34,205 bases of DNA, taken from the NCBI GenBank assembly GCA_900302705.1, contig OUUY01000065.1, forward strand, positions 1-34,205. The letters run 5' to 3'. The position numbers and the translations under genes are program-made. This stretch comes from Candidatus Sulfobium mesophilum. GTDB lineage: Bacteria > Nitrospirota > Thermodesulfovibrionia > Thermodesulfovibrionales > UBA6898. The notes below the pieces were generated by a model. It was not told the origin of the DNA, did not search any database, and worked only from the letters and a program-made list of their open reading frames with translations. Below are positions 25,426 through 33,054 of the stretch, one piece after another. Position 1 is the stretch's first letter. Each line of letters opens with the position of its first letter.

Positions 25426-25455
25426 ATTATATAAATAAACAGCCGACAAAGTAAA
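25426..25455 (-). promoter_or_regulatory. Promoter of the dsrE-like gene
   Basis: Minus strand: TTTACT (25455-25450), an 18-base spacer, and a perfect TATAAT (25431-25426), about 85 bases before the dsrE-like ATG. The 195-base region between the dsrE-like and heptosyltransferase genes is AT-rich and otherwise shows nothing recognised. Confidence 0.55.
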
Positions 25456-25538
25456 TTGGAAAATGTGCGAGATTTTTGTTTATAAATATTGAAGTTTCGT
25501 AAGTATTAATATATTGCCCGGACCGTCTCCGAAAAAGT

Positions 25539-26582
25539 TCATGCCCCCAGCAACTCGCTCACCTTTTTACCAACCTCTTCAGGGGTAACGTCCTTCATAC
25601 ACTTCAGGTCCGGGCATTTCTTCTTAAAACATGGCGAGCACTTTGCACCGCTTCTTACAATAAAATGCGATTTTCCATATGGGCCTGTCCTCTCCGGACT
25701 TGTTGGTCCGAATATGGCGATCACAGGCACGCCGACAGCAGCGGCAATGTGCATCGGACCCGAATCGTTGGAGATCGCAAGCCTCGCCCACCGCATTATT
25801 TCGACCAGCTCCGTCAGCGCTGTTTTTCCTGCCACTGATACTGCCCTGCCACGGGAAGATGAGACTATCTCGTTTGCGAACTCTGTATCAGCGCTGCTTC
25901 CCACCACAACGGACCGCATGGGGATCATTGAAGCAACCTTGCCGAAATTTTCCGCCGGCCATATCTTCGTCTTCCACCTCGCCCCCGGGACCAAAACGGC
26001 GTATTCCCCGAGGTCTTTCAAAAAAGACCTAACCCAGGAGCCCTCATTCTTAAAAGGAGGAAGCGGGAAAACTGTCTTGTCAGATTCGCAGCCCATTGCA
26101 GCAGCTATCTTCAGGTACCTGTCAACGGCATGCAGGTCCCTTCCTCCTTTGACCCTGTCCGTGTAAAAAAATCTGCTGCCCTCTCTTGCCTCTGCAAAGC
26201 CTAACCTTACCGGCGCGCCCGATGCCATCGTGATGAGGCCGCTTCTGAGCAGACCCTGAAGGTCTATCGCAAGATCATATCGCTCCTTCCTGATCTCCCC
26301 AAAAAGTCTCTTCACATCACGCGCAGTATCTGCAGCCCGTGAAATCTTCTTCCAGAGGTCTTTGTTGATGACGATAAGTCTGCCCACCATTGGATTTCCC
26401 TCGAGCAGGTCTTCCAGACCCTTAGCGATCACCCAGTGAATTTCGGACTCCGGGAAGCAATGCCTGACCGCATTAAGAAAGGGTAAGCTGTGCACCACAT
26501 CTCCTAGTGAACTGGGCTTTATAATCAGGATTTTTCTTGGGAGTTTCACAAACGATTTCTTATGAACCGACCCGTCCAACAC
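25539..26582 (-). CDS. Lipopolysaccharide heptosyltransferase family protein (GT9)
   Basis: Glycosyltransferase family 9 protein of 347 residues, WaaC/WaaF type, that adds ADP-heptose-derived sugars to the lipopolysaccharide core at the inner membrane face. N-terminal donor/acceptor motif KILIIKPSSLGDVVHSLPFL with Asp28 in the catalytic position; the C-terminal domain has LVPGARWKTKIWPAENF, RLAISNDSGPMHIAAAVGVP and AIFGPTSPERTGPYG. Near the C-terminus a four-cysteine cluster (CSPCFKKKCPDLKC) is seen, matched in the neighbouring fusion protein. The start is probably GTG at 26582; its ribosome-binding site is weak. It follows the waaF-gmhB fusion gene by 30 bases. WaaC or another heptose transferase cannot be separated by eye. 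Confidence 0.92.
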   Translation of the reverse strand: MLDGSVHKKSFVKLPRKILIIKPSSLGDVVHSLPFLNAVRHCFPESEIHWVIAKGLEDLLEGNPMVGRLIVINKDLWKKISRAADTARDVKRLFGEIRKERYDLAIDLQGLLRSGLITMASGAPVRLGFAEAREGSRFFYTDRVKGGRDLHAVDRYLKIAAAMGCESDKTVFPLPPFKNEGSWVRSFLKDLGEYAVLVPGARWKTKIWPAENFGKVASMIPMRSVVVGSSADTEFANEIVSSSRGRAVSVAGKTALTELVEIMRWARLAISNDSGPMHIAAAVGVPVIAIFGPTSPERTGPYGKSHFIVRSGAKCSPCFKKKCPDLKCMKDVTPEEVGKKVSELLGA

Positions 26583-26612
26583 GGCTCATAGTATACCATT
26601 TACCAGAGTCCA

Positions 26613-28175
26613 TCACGTGCTATGTCCCGCCTCTGCCAGAACAAAATCTGTGACCTGTTCAAGATCTTCCGCGATAAAATCAGCGTAAGCTGAGCTTGCT
26701 TCTTTGCCCGTTTTTACAAGAATGCCCGTCGCACCTACCGACCTGGCAAGGAGCAAATCCGCTTCCTTATCGCCTACAATGTAAGAAGCCTTCAGGTCGA
26801 TTTTATGTTCAGTCCTGGCCCGATAGAGCAGCCCCGGCTCGGGCTTCCTGCAGGAACAACGGTCGTCGGGATGGTGCGGGCAGTAATAAAAATCGTCGAA
26901 TCCGTACGAGTCTATAAAGAGTCTGTTCACCTTCCTCACAAACGTTTCATCCACAAGTCCTCTGGCCACGCCAGACTGGTTGGAAACGCCGATAAGAAGA
27001 AAACCTTTTTCTTTGAGCCTTCGGATTACATCGACCTTCCAGAAGATTTCAAGGTCTTCCATCCGGTTCAGATAATGCACATCCTTACAGAGTGTTCCAT
27101 CCCGGTCAAAAAATATTGCCTTCCGGCGACCCGTCAGGCTTTTTACAGCGTCGAAAACCTCATCAGGGGCAATGAGGTCCATGCACTTAAGATCCCCCCG
27201 TCTGCAGGTCCTTTCAAAACAGGGTGCGCAATCGATGTTCTTCTTCACTATCCTGTACCCGCCGCCTACGGGTCCGGTATGATCAGCAGATGTCGAACCG
27301 AAAACAGCAACCACCGGCGTGCCGACCGCGTACCCCATATGCATCGGCCCCGAATCGTTCGTCACGAGCAGATCGCATTCCGAGATCAGGGCGGCAAGTT
27401 GGCGAAGGTTCGTCTTGCCTGCTACGCACAAGACACGCTCAGAATATAACGCGCGGGGAAGCGAACCGCTTACTGCCTCGCAGATTTCATCTGCAATTGC
27501 CGTCTCTGCCGGCCCTCCCAAAACCACAACGCTGCCTTGAATGTCTTCGATGACCTTCTTTGCAACCTCAGCGAATTTCCATGGATGCCATCTCTTCGAA
27601 GATCCGTAGGTCGCCCCGGGGTTGACAGCCACAACCGGCCGTTTCAGGGCCCGAAGCACATCTCTTGCTGCAAGTCTTTCTTCGAGTTGAAGATACATCC
27701 AGGGCATTGACTTCGTTGTCGGAAGGCCCGCGATATCCAGCAGGTTAAGGTAATAGTCGATGTGGTGAAGCCGCTTCGTCAGGACATCAAAAGGGACGGC
27801 AGTCGTAAGAAGAAACCCTCTCATGTCCCTGCTATAGCCGATGCGCTCGGGGATACCTGAAAGCATTGCGATGAGCGCGGCATCAAACGCGTTCTGAAAA
27901 AGCAATGCTGCGCAGAAACCATGTCTCCTGAGCGCCCTTGAGAGTCTGATCTTGCCTGAAAACCCCGCGTGTGAAGCCGAATAAAGAATGATCTCGTCTA
28001 TGTTAGGGTCTTTTTCAAACAGAGGAGCTACCCAGGGTTTTACGAGGAGTGCTATGTGCGAAGTACGGTTGGCAAGCCTGAGGGCTCTTAAAGCAGGCAT
28101 CGTCATCACTGCGTCTCCGATCCAGTTGACACCCCGTACCAGTATGTTGTCGCAGCTTAGCAATGACACTGACAA
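26613..28175 (-). CDS. Fusion: lipopolysaccharide heptosyltransferase II (WaaF-like) with GmhB-like heptose-bisphosphate phosphatase
   Basis: 520-residue two-domain protein. Residues 1-345 are a GT9 heptosyltransferase: ILVRGVNWIGDAVMTMPALR with Asp21, VNPGATYGSSKRWHPWKFA, CDLLVTNDSGPMHMGYAVG and the Cys cluster 316-331. Residues 352-520 are an HAD phosphatase of the GmhB type: FFDRDGTLCKD (Asp357, Asp359), GVSNQSG (about 397-402), zinc ligands in CPHHPDDRCSC (Cys432, His434, Cys440, Cys442), KPEPG and VGDKEAD. GmhB removes a phosphate from heptose 1,7-bisphosphate on the way to ADP-heptose, so one chain joins a precursor step with the transfer step. Start is tentative: TTG at 28175, or GTG at 28169, with no clear ribosome-binding site. 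Confidence 0.93.
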   Translation of the reverse strand: MSVSLLSCDNILVRGVNWIGDAVMTMPALRALRLANRTSHIALLVKPWVAPLFEKDPNIDEIILYSASHAGFSGKIRLSRALRRHGFCAALLFQNAFDAALIAMLSGIPERIGYSRDMRGFLLTTAVPFDVLTKRLHHIDYYLNLLDIAGLPTTKSMPWMYLQLEERLAARDVLRALKRPVVAVNPGATYGSSKRWHPWKFAEVAKKVIEDIQGSVVVLGGPAETAIADEICEAVSGSLPRALYSERVLCVAGKTNLRQLAALISECDLLVTNDSGPMHMGYAVGTPVVAVFGSTSADHTGPVGGGYRIVKKNIDCAPCFERTCRRGDLKCMDLIAPDEVFDAVKSLTGRRKAIFFDRDGTLCKDVHYLNRMEDLEIFWKVDVIRRLKEKGFLLIGVSNQSGVARGLVDETFVRKVNRLFIDSYGFDDFYYCPHHPDDRCSCRKPEPGLLYRARTEHKIDLKASYIVGDKEADLLLARSVGATGILVKTGKEASSAYADFIAEDLEQVTDFVLAEAGHST

Positions 28176-28302
28176 TTTTAACTCATATACAGCTTCAAAG
28201 TCAGGCAGGACAAAATCATGGAAGTTGATGCACCATGATGTCTTATAGAGCTCGCCCCTGCATCATTGCCTTTCTATGTTAATTCATTCTCTTTCGTTAA
28301 AG

Positions 28303-28623
28303 TCATCGTCCCCGTTTTGAAATGACATCGTCGATCCATGAAATCGCGGCTGAAACAGCAGGGAATCCGATCGTGCTGGTGAGAAGAAGAAGTGTATGGT
28401 AGAGTTCCTCTGGCTTTGCCCCGGACTCAAGCGCCCTCCTTGCGTGAGAATGCACAGACCCTTCAGAGCGTACAGCCGCGGCCCCGGCAAGCTGAATGAG
28501 CTGAGACATTTTTTCGTTCAGCGGGCCGGAGGCCTTAGCAGCCTTGCCGAGATTGTTAAGCGCGTTAAAATATTTCTTGAACCTTTTCCCTATTCCCACG
28601 TACTGGTTAGGCAATCCGGACAT
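28303..28623 (-). CDS. Carboxymuconolactone decarboxylase family protein
   Basis: 106-residue helical protein of the carboxymuconolactone decarboxylase/AhpD-like superfamily. The core reads LIQLAGAAAVRSEGSVHSHARRALESGAKPEEL, split around the conserved E...H pattern. The redox CxxC found in AhpD-type members is replaced by serines (SEGS), with the nearby His kept, so it is not a peroxide-reducing AhpD enzyme; a gamma-decarboxylase-like or structural function is possible. A start at 28623 (ATG) is preceded by AAAGGGGG. On the minus strand a possible promoter (TTGACT, then ATATTT) lies about 45 bases upstream. It is divergent from the YceI gene; the next gene downstream on the strand is the waaF-gmhB fusion. 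Confidence 0.85.
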   Translation of the reverse strand: MSGLPNQYVGIGKRFKKYFNALNNLGKAAKASGPLNEKMSQLIQLAGAAAVRSEGSVHSHARRALESGAKPEELYHTLLLLTSTIGFPAVSAAISWIDDVISKRGR

Positions 28624-28762
28624 GATTCTTTTACCCCCTTTGATCGAGATATTCTCATGCTAAAAAAATATATCATGTCATGACCAAAGTCAAACACAGG
28701 CACAAGGATCCAGAATCGACCCATCAACATTCTCATGTGAGATGTCGGCAATCAGGTTCAAA

Positions 28763-28790
28763 TTGCATTCTTTCTTTACAGTGGTATACT
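28763..28790 (+). promoter_or_regulatory. Promoter of the yceI gene
   Basis: TTGCAT, a 16-base spacer and TATACT (28785-28790) lie 53 bases before the YceI ATG. A strong -10 with an acceptable -35 in the 219-base divergent region. Confidence 0.5.
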
Positions 28791-28842
28791 TCATGGAAGG
28801 AAAACATGTATTAAAGATATATTTATATGTGGAGGACTATAC

Positions 28843-29379
28843 ATGGCGAAATGGAACATCGATCCTGACCACTCTGTGGCCGGATTCAGTATCAGACATC
28901 TGATGATCACAAACATCCGTGGTACGTTAACAGGGATTACGGGCACAATACTTTTCGATCCAGATGATATAGCGAACTCTTCTGTTGAGGCGACGCTTCC
29001 TGTAGCTGGTATTTCTACAGGCAATAAGAAACGCGAGGAACACCTGATGACCGCTGATTTCTTCGAGGCTGAGCGTTTTCCCACAATAACCTTCCGGAGC
29101 ACGAAGGTTGAAAAAATAGGCAGCAACCGGGGCAAAATCGCAGGAGACCTTACAATGCACGGTGTCACACGGCCTGTAATCATGGAGACCGAGTACTTCG
29201 GGCCGTTAAAGGGCCCGGCTGAACTCGGAGGAGAAACGACTCTCGGCTTTGCCGCATCGCTGAGGATCAACCGCGAGGACTACGGGATCATGTGGAACGT
29301 TCCCTTTGATAAAGCCAACCTGATGGTGGGCAGGGAAGTCGATATCACCCTGGATATAGAAGCTGATTTAGCAGAATAG
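28843..29379 (+). CDS. YceI family protein (cytoplasmic form)
   Basis: Lipocalin-like beta-barrel protein that binds isoprenoid or other long amphipathic ligands. 178 residues, beginning MAKWNIDPDHSVAGFSIRHL without any signal peptide, unlike the periplasmic Escherichia coli YceI, so it is predicted to be cytoplasmic. Family landmarks: HSVAGFSIRH, EEHLMTADFFEAERFPTITF, KIAGDLTMHGVTRPV and GFAASLRINREDYGIMWN. GGAGG eight bases before the ATG supports the start. It converges on the short-chain dehydrogenase gene with only two bases between stop codons. The ligand and role are unknown; stress-response links are family knowledge only. Confidence 0.94.
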   Translation: MAKWNIDPDHSVAGFSIRHLMITNIRGTLTGITGTILFDPDDIANSSVEATLPVAGISTGNKKREEHLMTADFFEAERFPTITFRSTKVEKIGSNRGKIAGDLTMHGVTRPVIMETEYFGPLKGPAELGGETTLGFAASLRINREDYGIMWNVPFDKANLMVGREVDITLDIEADLAE

Positions 29380-29381
29380 GT

Positions 29382-29978
29382 CTACTTTATCGCATCGAGC
29401 ACTTCGCCGTTCATGGAGCCTTCGATGGCGTGCACATACACACGTGCGACCGTCTCCACCGGCGTTCCAATCGCTGGGTCCATTTTAAAGGCCTTAAGGG
29501 TGTCTATTACCCAGTTGGGGCTGACAATATTTATGCGGATGCCGCGCGGCATCTCCAGCGCCGCGGCCCTGCCGAAACCTTCCAGCGCCGAATTTACGAG
29601 ACTTATCGCCGCTGAACCCGGCATCGGCTGTCGGCTTAATATGCCACTCGTGAGTGTAAATGAACCATTGTCGTTCAGGTAATCCAACCCCCGACGCACC
29701 AGGTTCACCTGCCCCATAAGCTTGCTGTTGAGACCAAGCGCAAAGTCAGTATCCGTAAGCGAATTCAAAGGACCAAACTTTGCGAGTCCAGCCGCGCAGA
29801 TCACGGCATCTATCCTCCCCGCAGCCTCATACATTTTTTTGATGGATGCCTGATCCGAAATATCAACTTTAATTTCCGATTTAATGAAGCTGACCGGAAC
29901 AACCTCGTGGCGATTGCCGATGGCCTGCACTATGGCTCTGCCTATTGTTCCGGTTGCACCTATGACAATGACCTTCAT
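29382..29978 (-). CDS. Short-chain dehydrogenase-like protein lacking the catalytic Tyr and Lys
   Basis: 198-residue protein of the short-chain dehydrogenase/reductase superfamily. The Rossmann start is MKVIVIGATGTIGRAI (TGxxGxxG-like), with CAAGLAKFGP and FTLTSGILSRQPMPG (the Ser position). The usual YxxxK is replaced by ISLVN just before SALEGFGRAAALEMPRG, so both catalytic Tyr and Lys are missing. I recall this as a recurrent feature of a small SDR subgroup rather than a one-off mutation. The ATG at 29978 is preferred, with GGGGAGG nine bases upstream, over a TTG at 29996. It may bind NAD(P) without typical redox catalysis. Confidence 0.9.
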   Translation of the reverse strand: MKVIVIGATGTIGRAIVQAIGNRHEVVPVSFIKSEIKVDISDQASIKKMYEAAGRIDAVICAAGLAKFGPLNSLTDTDFALGLNSKLMGQVNLVRRGLDYLNDNGSFTLTSGILSRQPMPGSAAISLVNSALEGFGRAAALEMPRGIRINIVSPNWVIDTLKAFKMDPAIGTPVETVARVYVHAIEGSMNGEVLDAIK

Positions 29979-30092
29979 CGCCTTAAACCTCCCCAATAAA
30001 AATATTTAAGCTCAAACTTCTCCCGCTTTCTTACACAAAAAATATCTCCAGGCCCGGGATTTCCAACGCAAAGCAGCCATTGACCGTGCGCT

Positions 30093-30428
30093 CTAAGGCA
30101 TGCTGATTACGATCTCATAACTTCCGACTCCGACCCTGTCTGCGATCCCTTCTTTCCATAAGAGTTCCATGGCTTTGACCTTTGAAGCCTTGGGCACCAT
30201 AATAATCAGCCTTGATCCGGAGTGCGCCATCTCCTTCCACCTGGCCGCTTTCTCTGGTGTTATGCTCCTCTCTGTCTCAACTTCCACAATGGCCATTGTC
30301 AGGCCGTGACTGGCAAGGACAATGTCCGGCCCGCCTTCCGGGTTGACCTTTATTTCACTATATTCCCTGGAGTACCTGCCTCTTAGACGATGTACGATAA
30401 GGTCATGCATCAATTTTTCATTATCCAT
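30093..30428 (-). CDS. Small protein with PD-(D/E)XK nuclease-like pattern
   Basis: 111-residue soluble protein, not a family I can name. The pattern SEIKVNPEGGPDIVL...MAIVEVETE (Asp35, Glu49, Glu51) resembles the PD-(D/E)XK restriction-endonuclease-like core, with an acidic residue in place of the usual Lys, and continues with a helix AARWKEMAHSG and a strand LIIMVP. Whether it is an active nuclease is uncertain. The ATG at 30428 is likelier than the TTG nine bases upstream. It lies downstream of Ku on the same strand, but a terminator-like hairpin separates them, so a functional link to DNA repair is only a hint. Confidence 0.75.
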   Translation of the reverse strand: MDNEKLMHDLIVHRLRGRYSREYSEIKVNPEGGPDIVLASHGLTMAIVEVETERSITPEKAARWKEMAHSGSRLIIMVPKASKVKAMELLWKEGIADRVGVGSYEIVISMP

Positions 30429-30474
30429 AAGGTCCAACTCGGATCATTAACAAACTTTCCCCCTATTCACATAC

Positions 30475-30504
30475 GAAAAAGCCGCCTGTCTTTAGACGGC
30501 TTTA
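30475..30504 (-). terminator. Terminator-like hairpin downstream of ku
   Basis: On the minus strand AAAGCCG pairs with CGGCTTT across a 12-base loop, followed by a run of T (CGGCTTTTTCG). It lies about 60 bases past the Ku stop and before the small nuclease-like gene. Confidence 0.6.
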
Positions 30505-30566
30505 AGTTCACGTAAGAAAAGACGGTCTCTTTCACAACTGCCAGTCATACAACGCCCGATCTGTCC

Positions 30567-31382
30567 CTAATGTACCACCTTCAGATGTTTTGTCTTTCCG
30601 ATCGGCTTCTTCTGCGACTTGGCCTGTTCGATACTCTGCTTCAGGGCTGTCATGATGTCCACAACCGGCTTTTCTTCCTCTTCCACCGTTACGATCTCCT
30701 TCCCCGCGATCTTAGCATCAATTATCGCCTTGAGCGCATCGTGATACTCATCCGCCAAATCGATGTTCTTGAGAGTAGTGCTCATCGAATCAACAAGACT
30801 GCGCGCAAGTTTGAGCCCCTCCTTGTCTGCCGGCTTTTCATCAAGAAGAGGAATCTCCCTGATGCTTCTAATCTCACCGGGTGATCTGAGTCTGTAAAGC
30901 ACCACGGCATTTTCATAGGGCGCGATCATAACTACATCCTCACGGTCATGTAATACGACCTTGCCTATTCCTACCTTGCCTGTCTCTCTGAGGGCGGCAG
31001 CCAAAAGAGAGTATGCCTTTACAGCAACGGGCCCGTCAGGTCCCGCATAGTATGGGGACTCATACAACGTGGGATGGACTTCTTTCGCATCAATGAATCC
31101 CCCGATTTCAATTATCTTGGTGCTTTTAAGGTTTAATTTATCGAGGTCTTCTTTTTCGACGATTACATACTTCTCGGGCTCGTACTTGTAGCCCTTCACA
31201 ATCTCCTCGGAGGATACAACCTTGCTGCACTTCTTGCAACGCTTATCGTAACTGATGGTGCCGTGGTCTTTTTTGTGCAGAAGATGAAAGCTGATTTTCT
31301 GTTCCGTATCAACGGCGTTGTATATAAGGACAGGTATTGTCACAAGCGAAAACCTGATGTGGCCCTTCCAGATTGCTCTCAT
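30567..31382 (-). CDS. ku: Ku protein (bacterial non-homologous end joining)
   Basis: Bacterial Ku homodimer subunit that rings broken double-strand DNA ends and recruits the ligase LigD. 271 residues, normal length. It begins MRAIWKGHIRFSLVTIPVLIYN, the family hallmark, followed by FHLLHKKDHGTISYDKRC with Cys49 and Cys52 (CKKC), VIVEKEDLDKL, YAGPDGPVAVKAYSLL and a basic C-terminus (KTKHLKVVH) likely to contact DNA or ligase. GAGAGGAGG precedes the ATG. No ligD is found in this window; the partner must lie elsewhere or be absent. The 234 bases upstream of the gene hold nothing else that I recognise. Confidence 0.96.
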   Translation of the reverse strand: MRAIWKGHIRFSLVTIPVLIYNAVDTEQKISFHLLHKKDHGTISYDKRCKKCSKVVSSEEIVKGYKYEPEKYVIVEKEDLDKLNLKSTKIIEIGGFIDAKEVHPTLYESPYYAGPDGPVAVKAYSLLAAALRETGKVGIGKVVLHDREDVVMIAPYENAVVLYRLRSPGEIRSIREIPLLDEKPADKEGLKLARSLVDSMSTTLKNIDLADEYHDALKAIIDAKIAGKEIVTVEEEEKPVVDIMTALKQSIEQAKSQKKPIGKTKHLKVVH

Positions 31383-31616
31383 ATGCTGCCTCCTCTCAAT
31401 ATTATTATACCCCGCCTACGACGCTTTTTCAGGGAGTCCGGAGAGTGCAAATGTCCACATCCTGGATGTTTATTGCCGCAAACTTTAGGAAGGAATCTTT
31501 GCAGACAATTGCCACATCTCTAATATACCAGGATCAGTGAATGCCTCGCGTCTGCGGAACTTGCGCCGGAACTCGTCTTCGAAACCGTGACAGCCCTTCC
31601 TTCCACTGCTTCCCAC

Positions 31617-32285
31617 TCAGTTTTCCGGCAGGACTGCCGCTATGTTGAATAAGAGCTTCTCGCCCACAGACCTGTATATATCAAGCCACCTTGCAGCCGT
31701 ACTATCACCCTCCTTGGCCTTTAAAAGAAAATCCCTATAGACTGTCTTGGCCATTTTGTAATAGCTATTCTGAATTTGCCAGTAATTGAGGTCAAAAGGG
31801 AGTGAGCGGACTATCTCCAGGAACGAGTGAAAACTTGAAAGCAGAGATAATTCCGACTCCGTGGCGCAGGTTCCGCACAGGCTGCCAATCATCCCTTCAC
31901 ATTTGCGTCTCAGCTCAAGTTCGATGCTGACAGAGTCAAACGATACGCCCAACTTGTTGATTTCGGCGATAATTCCTCTTACCTTTTCGGCATCCATAGC
32001 CTCTTCTGAGCAGGCCTTTTTCAGATCAAGATTAAGGGTAAACTCTGCCGCCGCATAGAAGGCCTGTGGTACCGGCATGCCCGTCTCACGTAAGAAAACC
32101 ATAAGCGTCCTGTTGTTTTCATACAGCAGACGATAGGCGTGTTCGAACTGTTCCATGGTCTCACTGATGACAAGGCCCAGGATTTTACGTTGTTCCTCCC
32201 TGAAGAGATGCATGAGAGAATAGGTATTAGTGCCGAAATGGCTGTCAATTAGCCTGATTATGTCTGCAATGGCCCCCCCTTTCAA
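31617..32285 (-). CDS. GH57 / DUF3536 protein, C-terminal fragment
   Basis: 222-residue ORF that reads as the C-terminal third of the GH57/DUF3536 protein. Starting from GAIADIIRLIDSHFGTNTYS it continues the sense of the preceding fragment. It is helix-rich (LMHLFREEQRKILGLVISE, YYKMAKTVYRDFLLKAKEGD), as is the DUF3536 domain. The ORF start at 32285 has no ribosome-binding site, which supports its being a broken-gene piece and not a gene of its own. The upstream neighbour is the middle fragment, overlapping by 41 bases. Confidence 0.75.
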   Translation of the reverse strand: MKGGAIADIIRLIDSHFGTNTYSLMHLFREEQRKILGLVISETMEQFEHAYRLLYENNRTLMVFLRETGMPVPQAFYAAAEFTLNLDLKKACSEEAMDAEKVRGIIAEINKLGVSFDSVSIELELRRKCEGMIGSLCGTCATESELSLLSSFHSFLEIVRSLPFDLNYWQIQNSYYKMAKTVYRDFLLKAKEGDSTAARWLDIYRSVGEKLLFNIAAVLPEN

Positions 32286-33054
32286 AAGTCGTGATTATTT
32301 CCTGCTTCATGTGTTCATATATCTGATTGTCGGGGAAAGTCGCTGCTCCTCCACTGAAGTCATGGCCTCCCAAATACAGGGAGCAAAAACTGATCGTCTC
32401 CGAATAGAACGTGATGTCAGAAGTGACGGTAAGCTGTCCGATGACAAGTTTTGTTGCGCCGGACTGTATTAACTGATAGTCCTCTTTCCTTGCCGAATAG
32501 CAATAAATTTGTTCAGTATCTCTATAGTTTGTAATGAGGGAGCTGATTGCGTAATGGGCTGCAACTCTCTTGAGGTCTATCATGGCCGGTTTCACGAATT
32601 TCTCATATATTTGAGCACCATCTTTGTGTTTGGCAAGGTTTGACTTTGCCCTCGAGAGCTTTTCCATAAACGGACCTTCAAAATCCATGTCGAAAAGCTC
32701 CCTGGCAAGCTGAATCGCCCTGCCCGCATACTGTATTATCTGGACAGTTCCAAGTCCGGAAATCTCGTCAAAGAACCAGCCGCAGCTTGTGAACATGAGC
32801 ATTGCGTGCCGCTGCATCTCCATGACTTTAAGAAGGGTAATCTTTTCGTGTTCCGTCAGGTTTCCAGCAGCGTGTCTGGCAAGAAAGTCTTCTGTCTTTT
32901 CCTTCGATCGGTCGAGGATCACTTCAATGTATTCATCCCGCGCCGTCCATGGATTTTTCAGATACTCTCCAGTCCGCTCTTCACAAAGGGAGGAAAACTC
33001 GTCTCTAAGCCAGTCGAGTGCGTCGCGGAGGGGGCCCTCCACTCCTGGGTCCAT
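32245..33054 (-). CDS. GH57 / DUF3536 protein, middle fragment
   Basis: 269-residue ORF carrying the DUF3536 part of the enzyme: from GPLRDALDWLRDEFSS it continues the N-terminal fragment, with MQRHAMLMFTSCGWFFDEIS, a segment typical for the family, and ending EQEII-like sequence KQEIITTFERG. The last residues GHCRHNQAN after the G run are out of frame and not native. The start shown is artificial: the first residues MDPGVEG come from the wrong frame. No ribosome-binding site is seen before it. Confidence 0.75.
   Translation of the reverse strand: MDPGVEGPLRDALDWLRDEFSSLCEERTGEYLKNPWTARDEYIEVILDRSKEKTEDFLARHAAGNLTEHEKITLLKVMEMQRHAMLMFTSCGWFFDEISGLGTVQIIQYAGRAIQLARELFDMDFEGPFMEKLSRAKSNLAKHKDGAQIYEKFVKPAMIDLKRVAAHYAISSLITNYRDTEQIYCYSARKEDYQLIQSGATKLVIGQLTVTSDITFYSETISFCSLYLGGHDFSGGAATFPDNQIYEHMKQEIITTFERGGHCRHNQAN

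Noticed and set aside
28791-29270. 159-codon minus-strand ORF opposite yceI
   Set aside because: Antisense shadow; YceI has a promoter, a ribosome-binding site and all family motifs.
31485-31616. 43-codon frame starting with GTG right after the GH57 fragment stop
   Set aside because: Its composition is somewhat protein-like, but there is no ribosome-binding site and no recognisable motif; chance open frame cannot be excluded.
32245-33054. Programmed ribosomal frameshifting as the explanation of the broken GH57 gene
   Set aside because: It would need one -1 and one +1 event in the same gene, and the -1 site does not fit a standard slippery heptamer; single-base indels in G/C runs are simpler.
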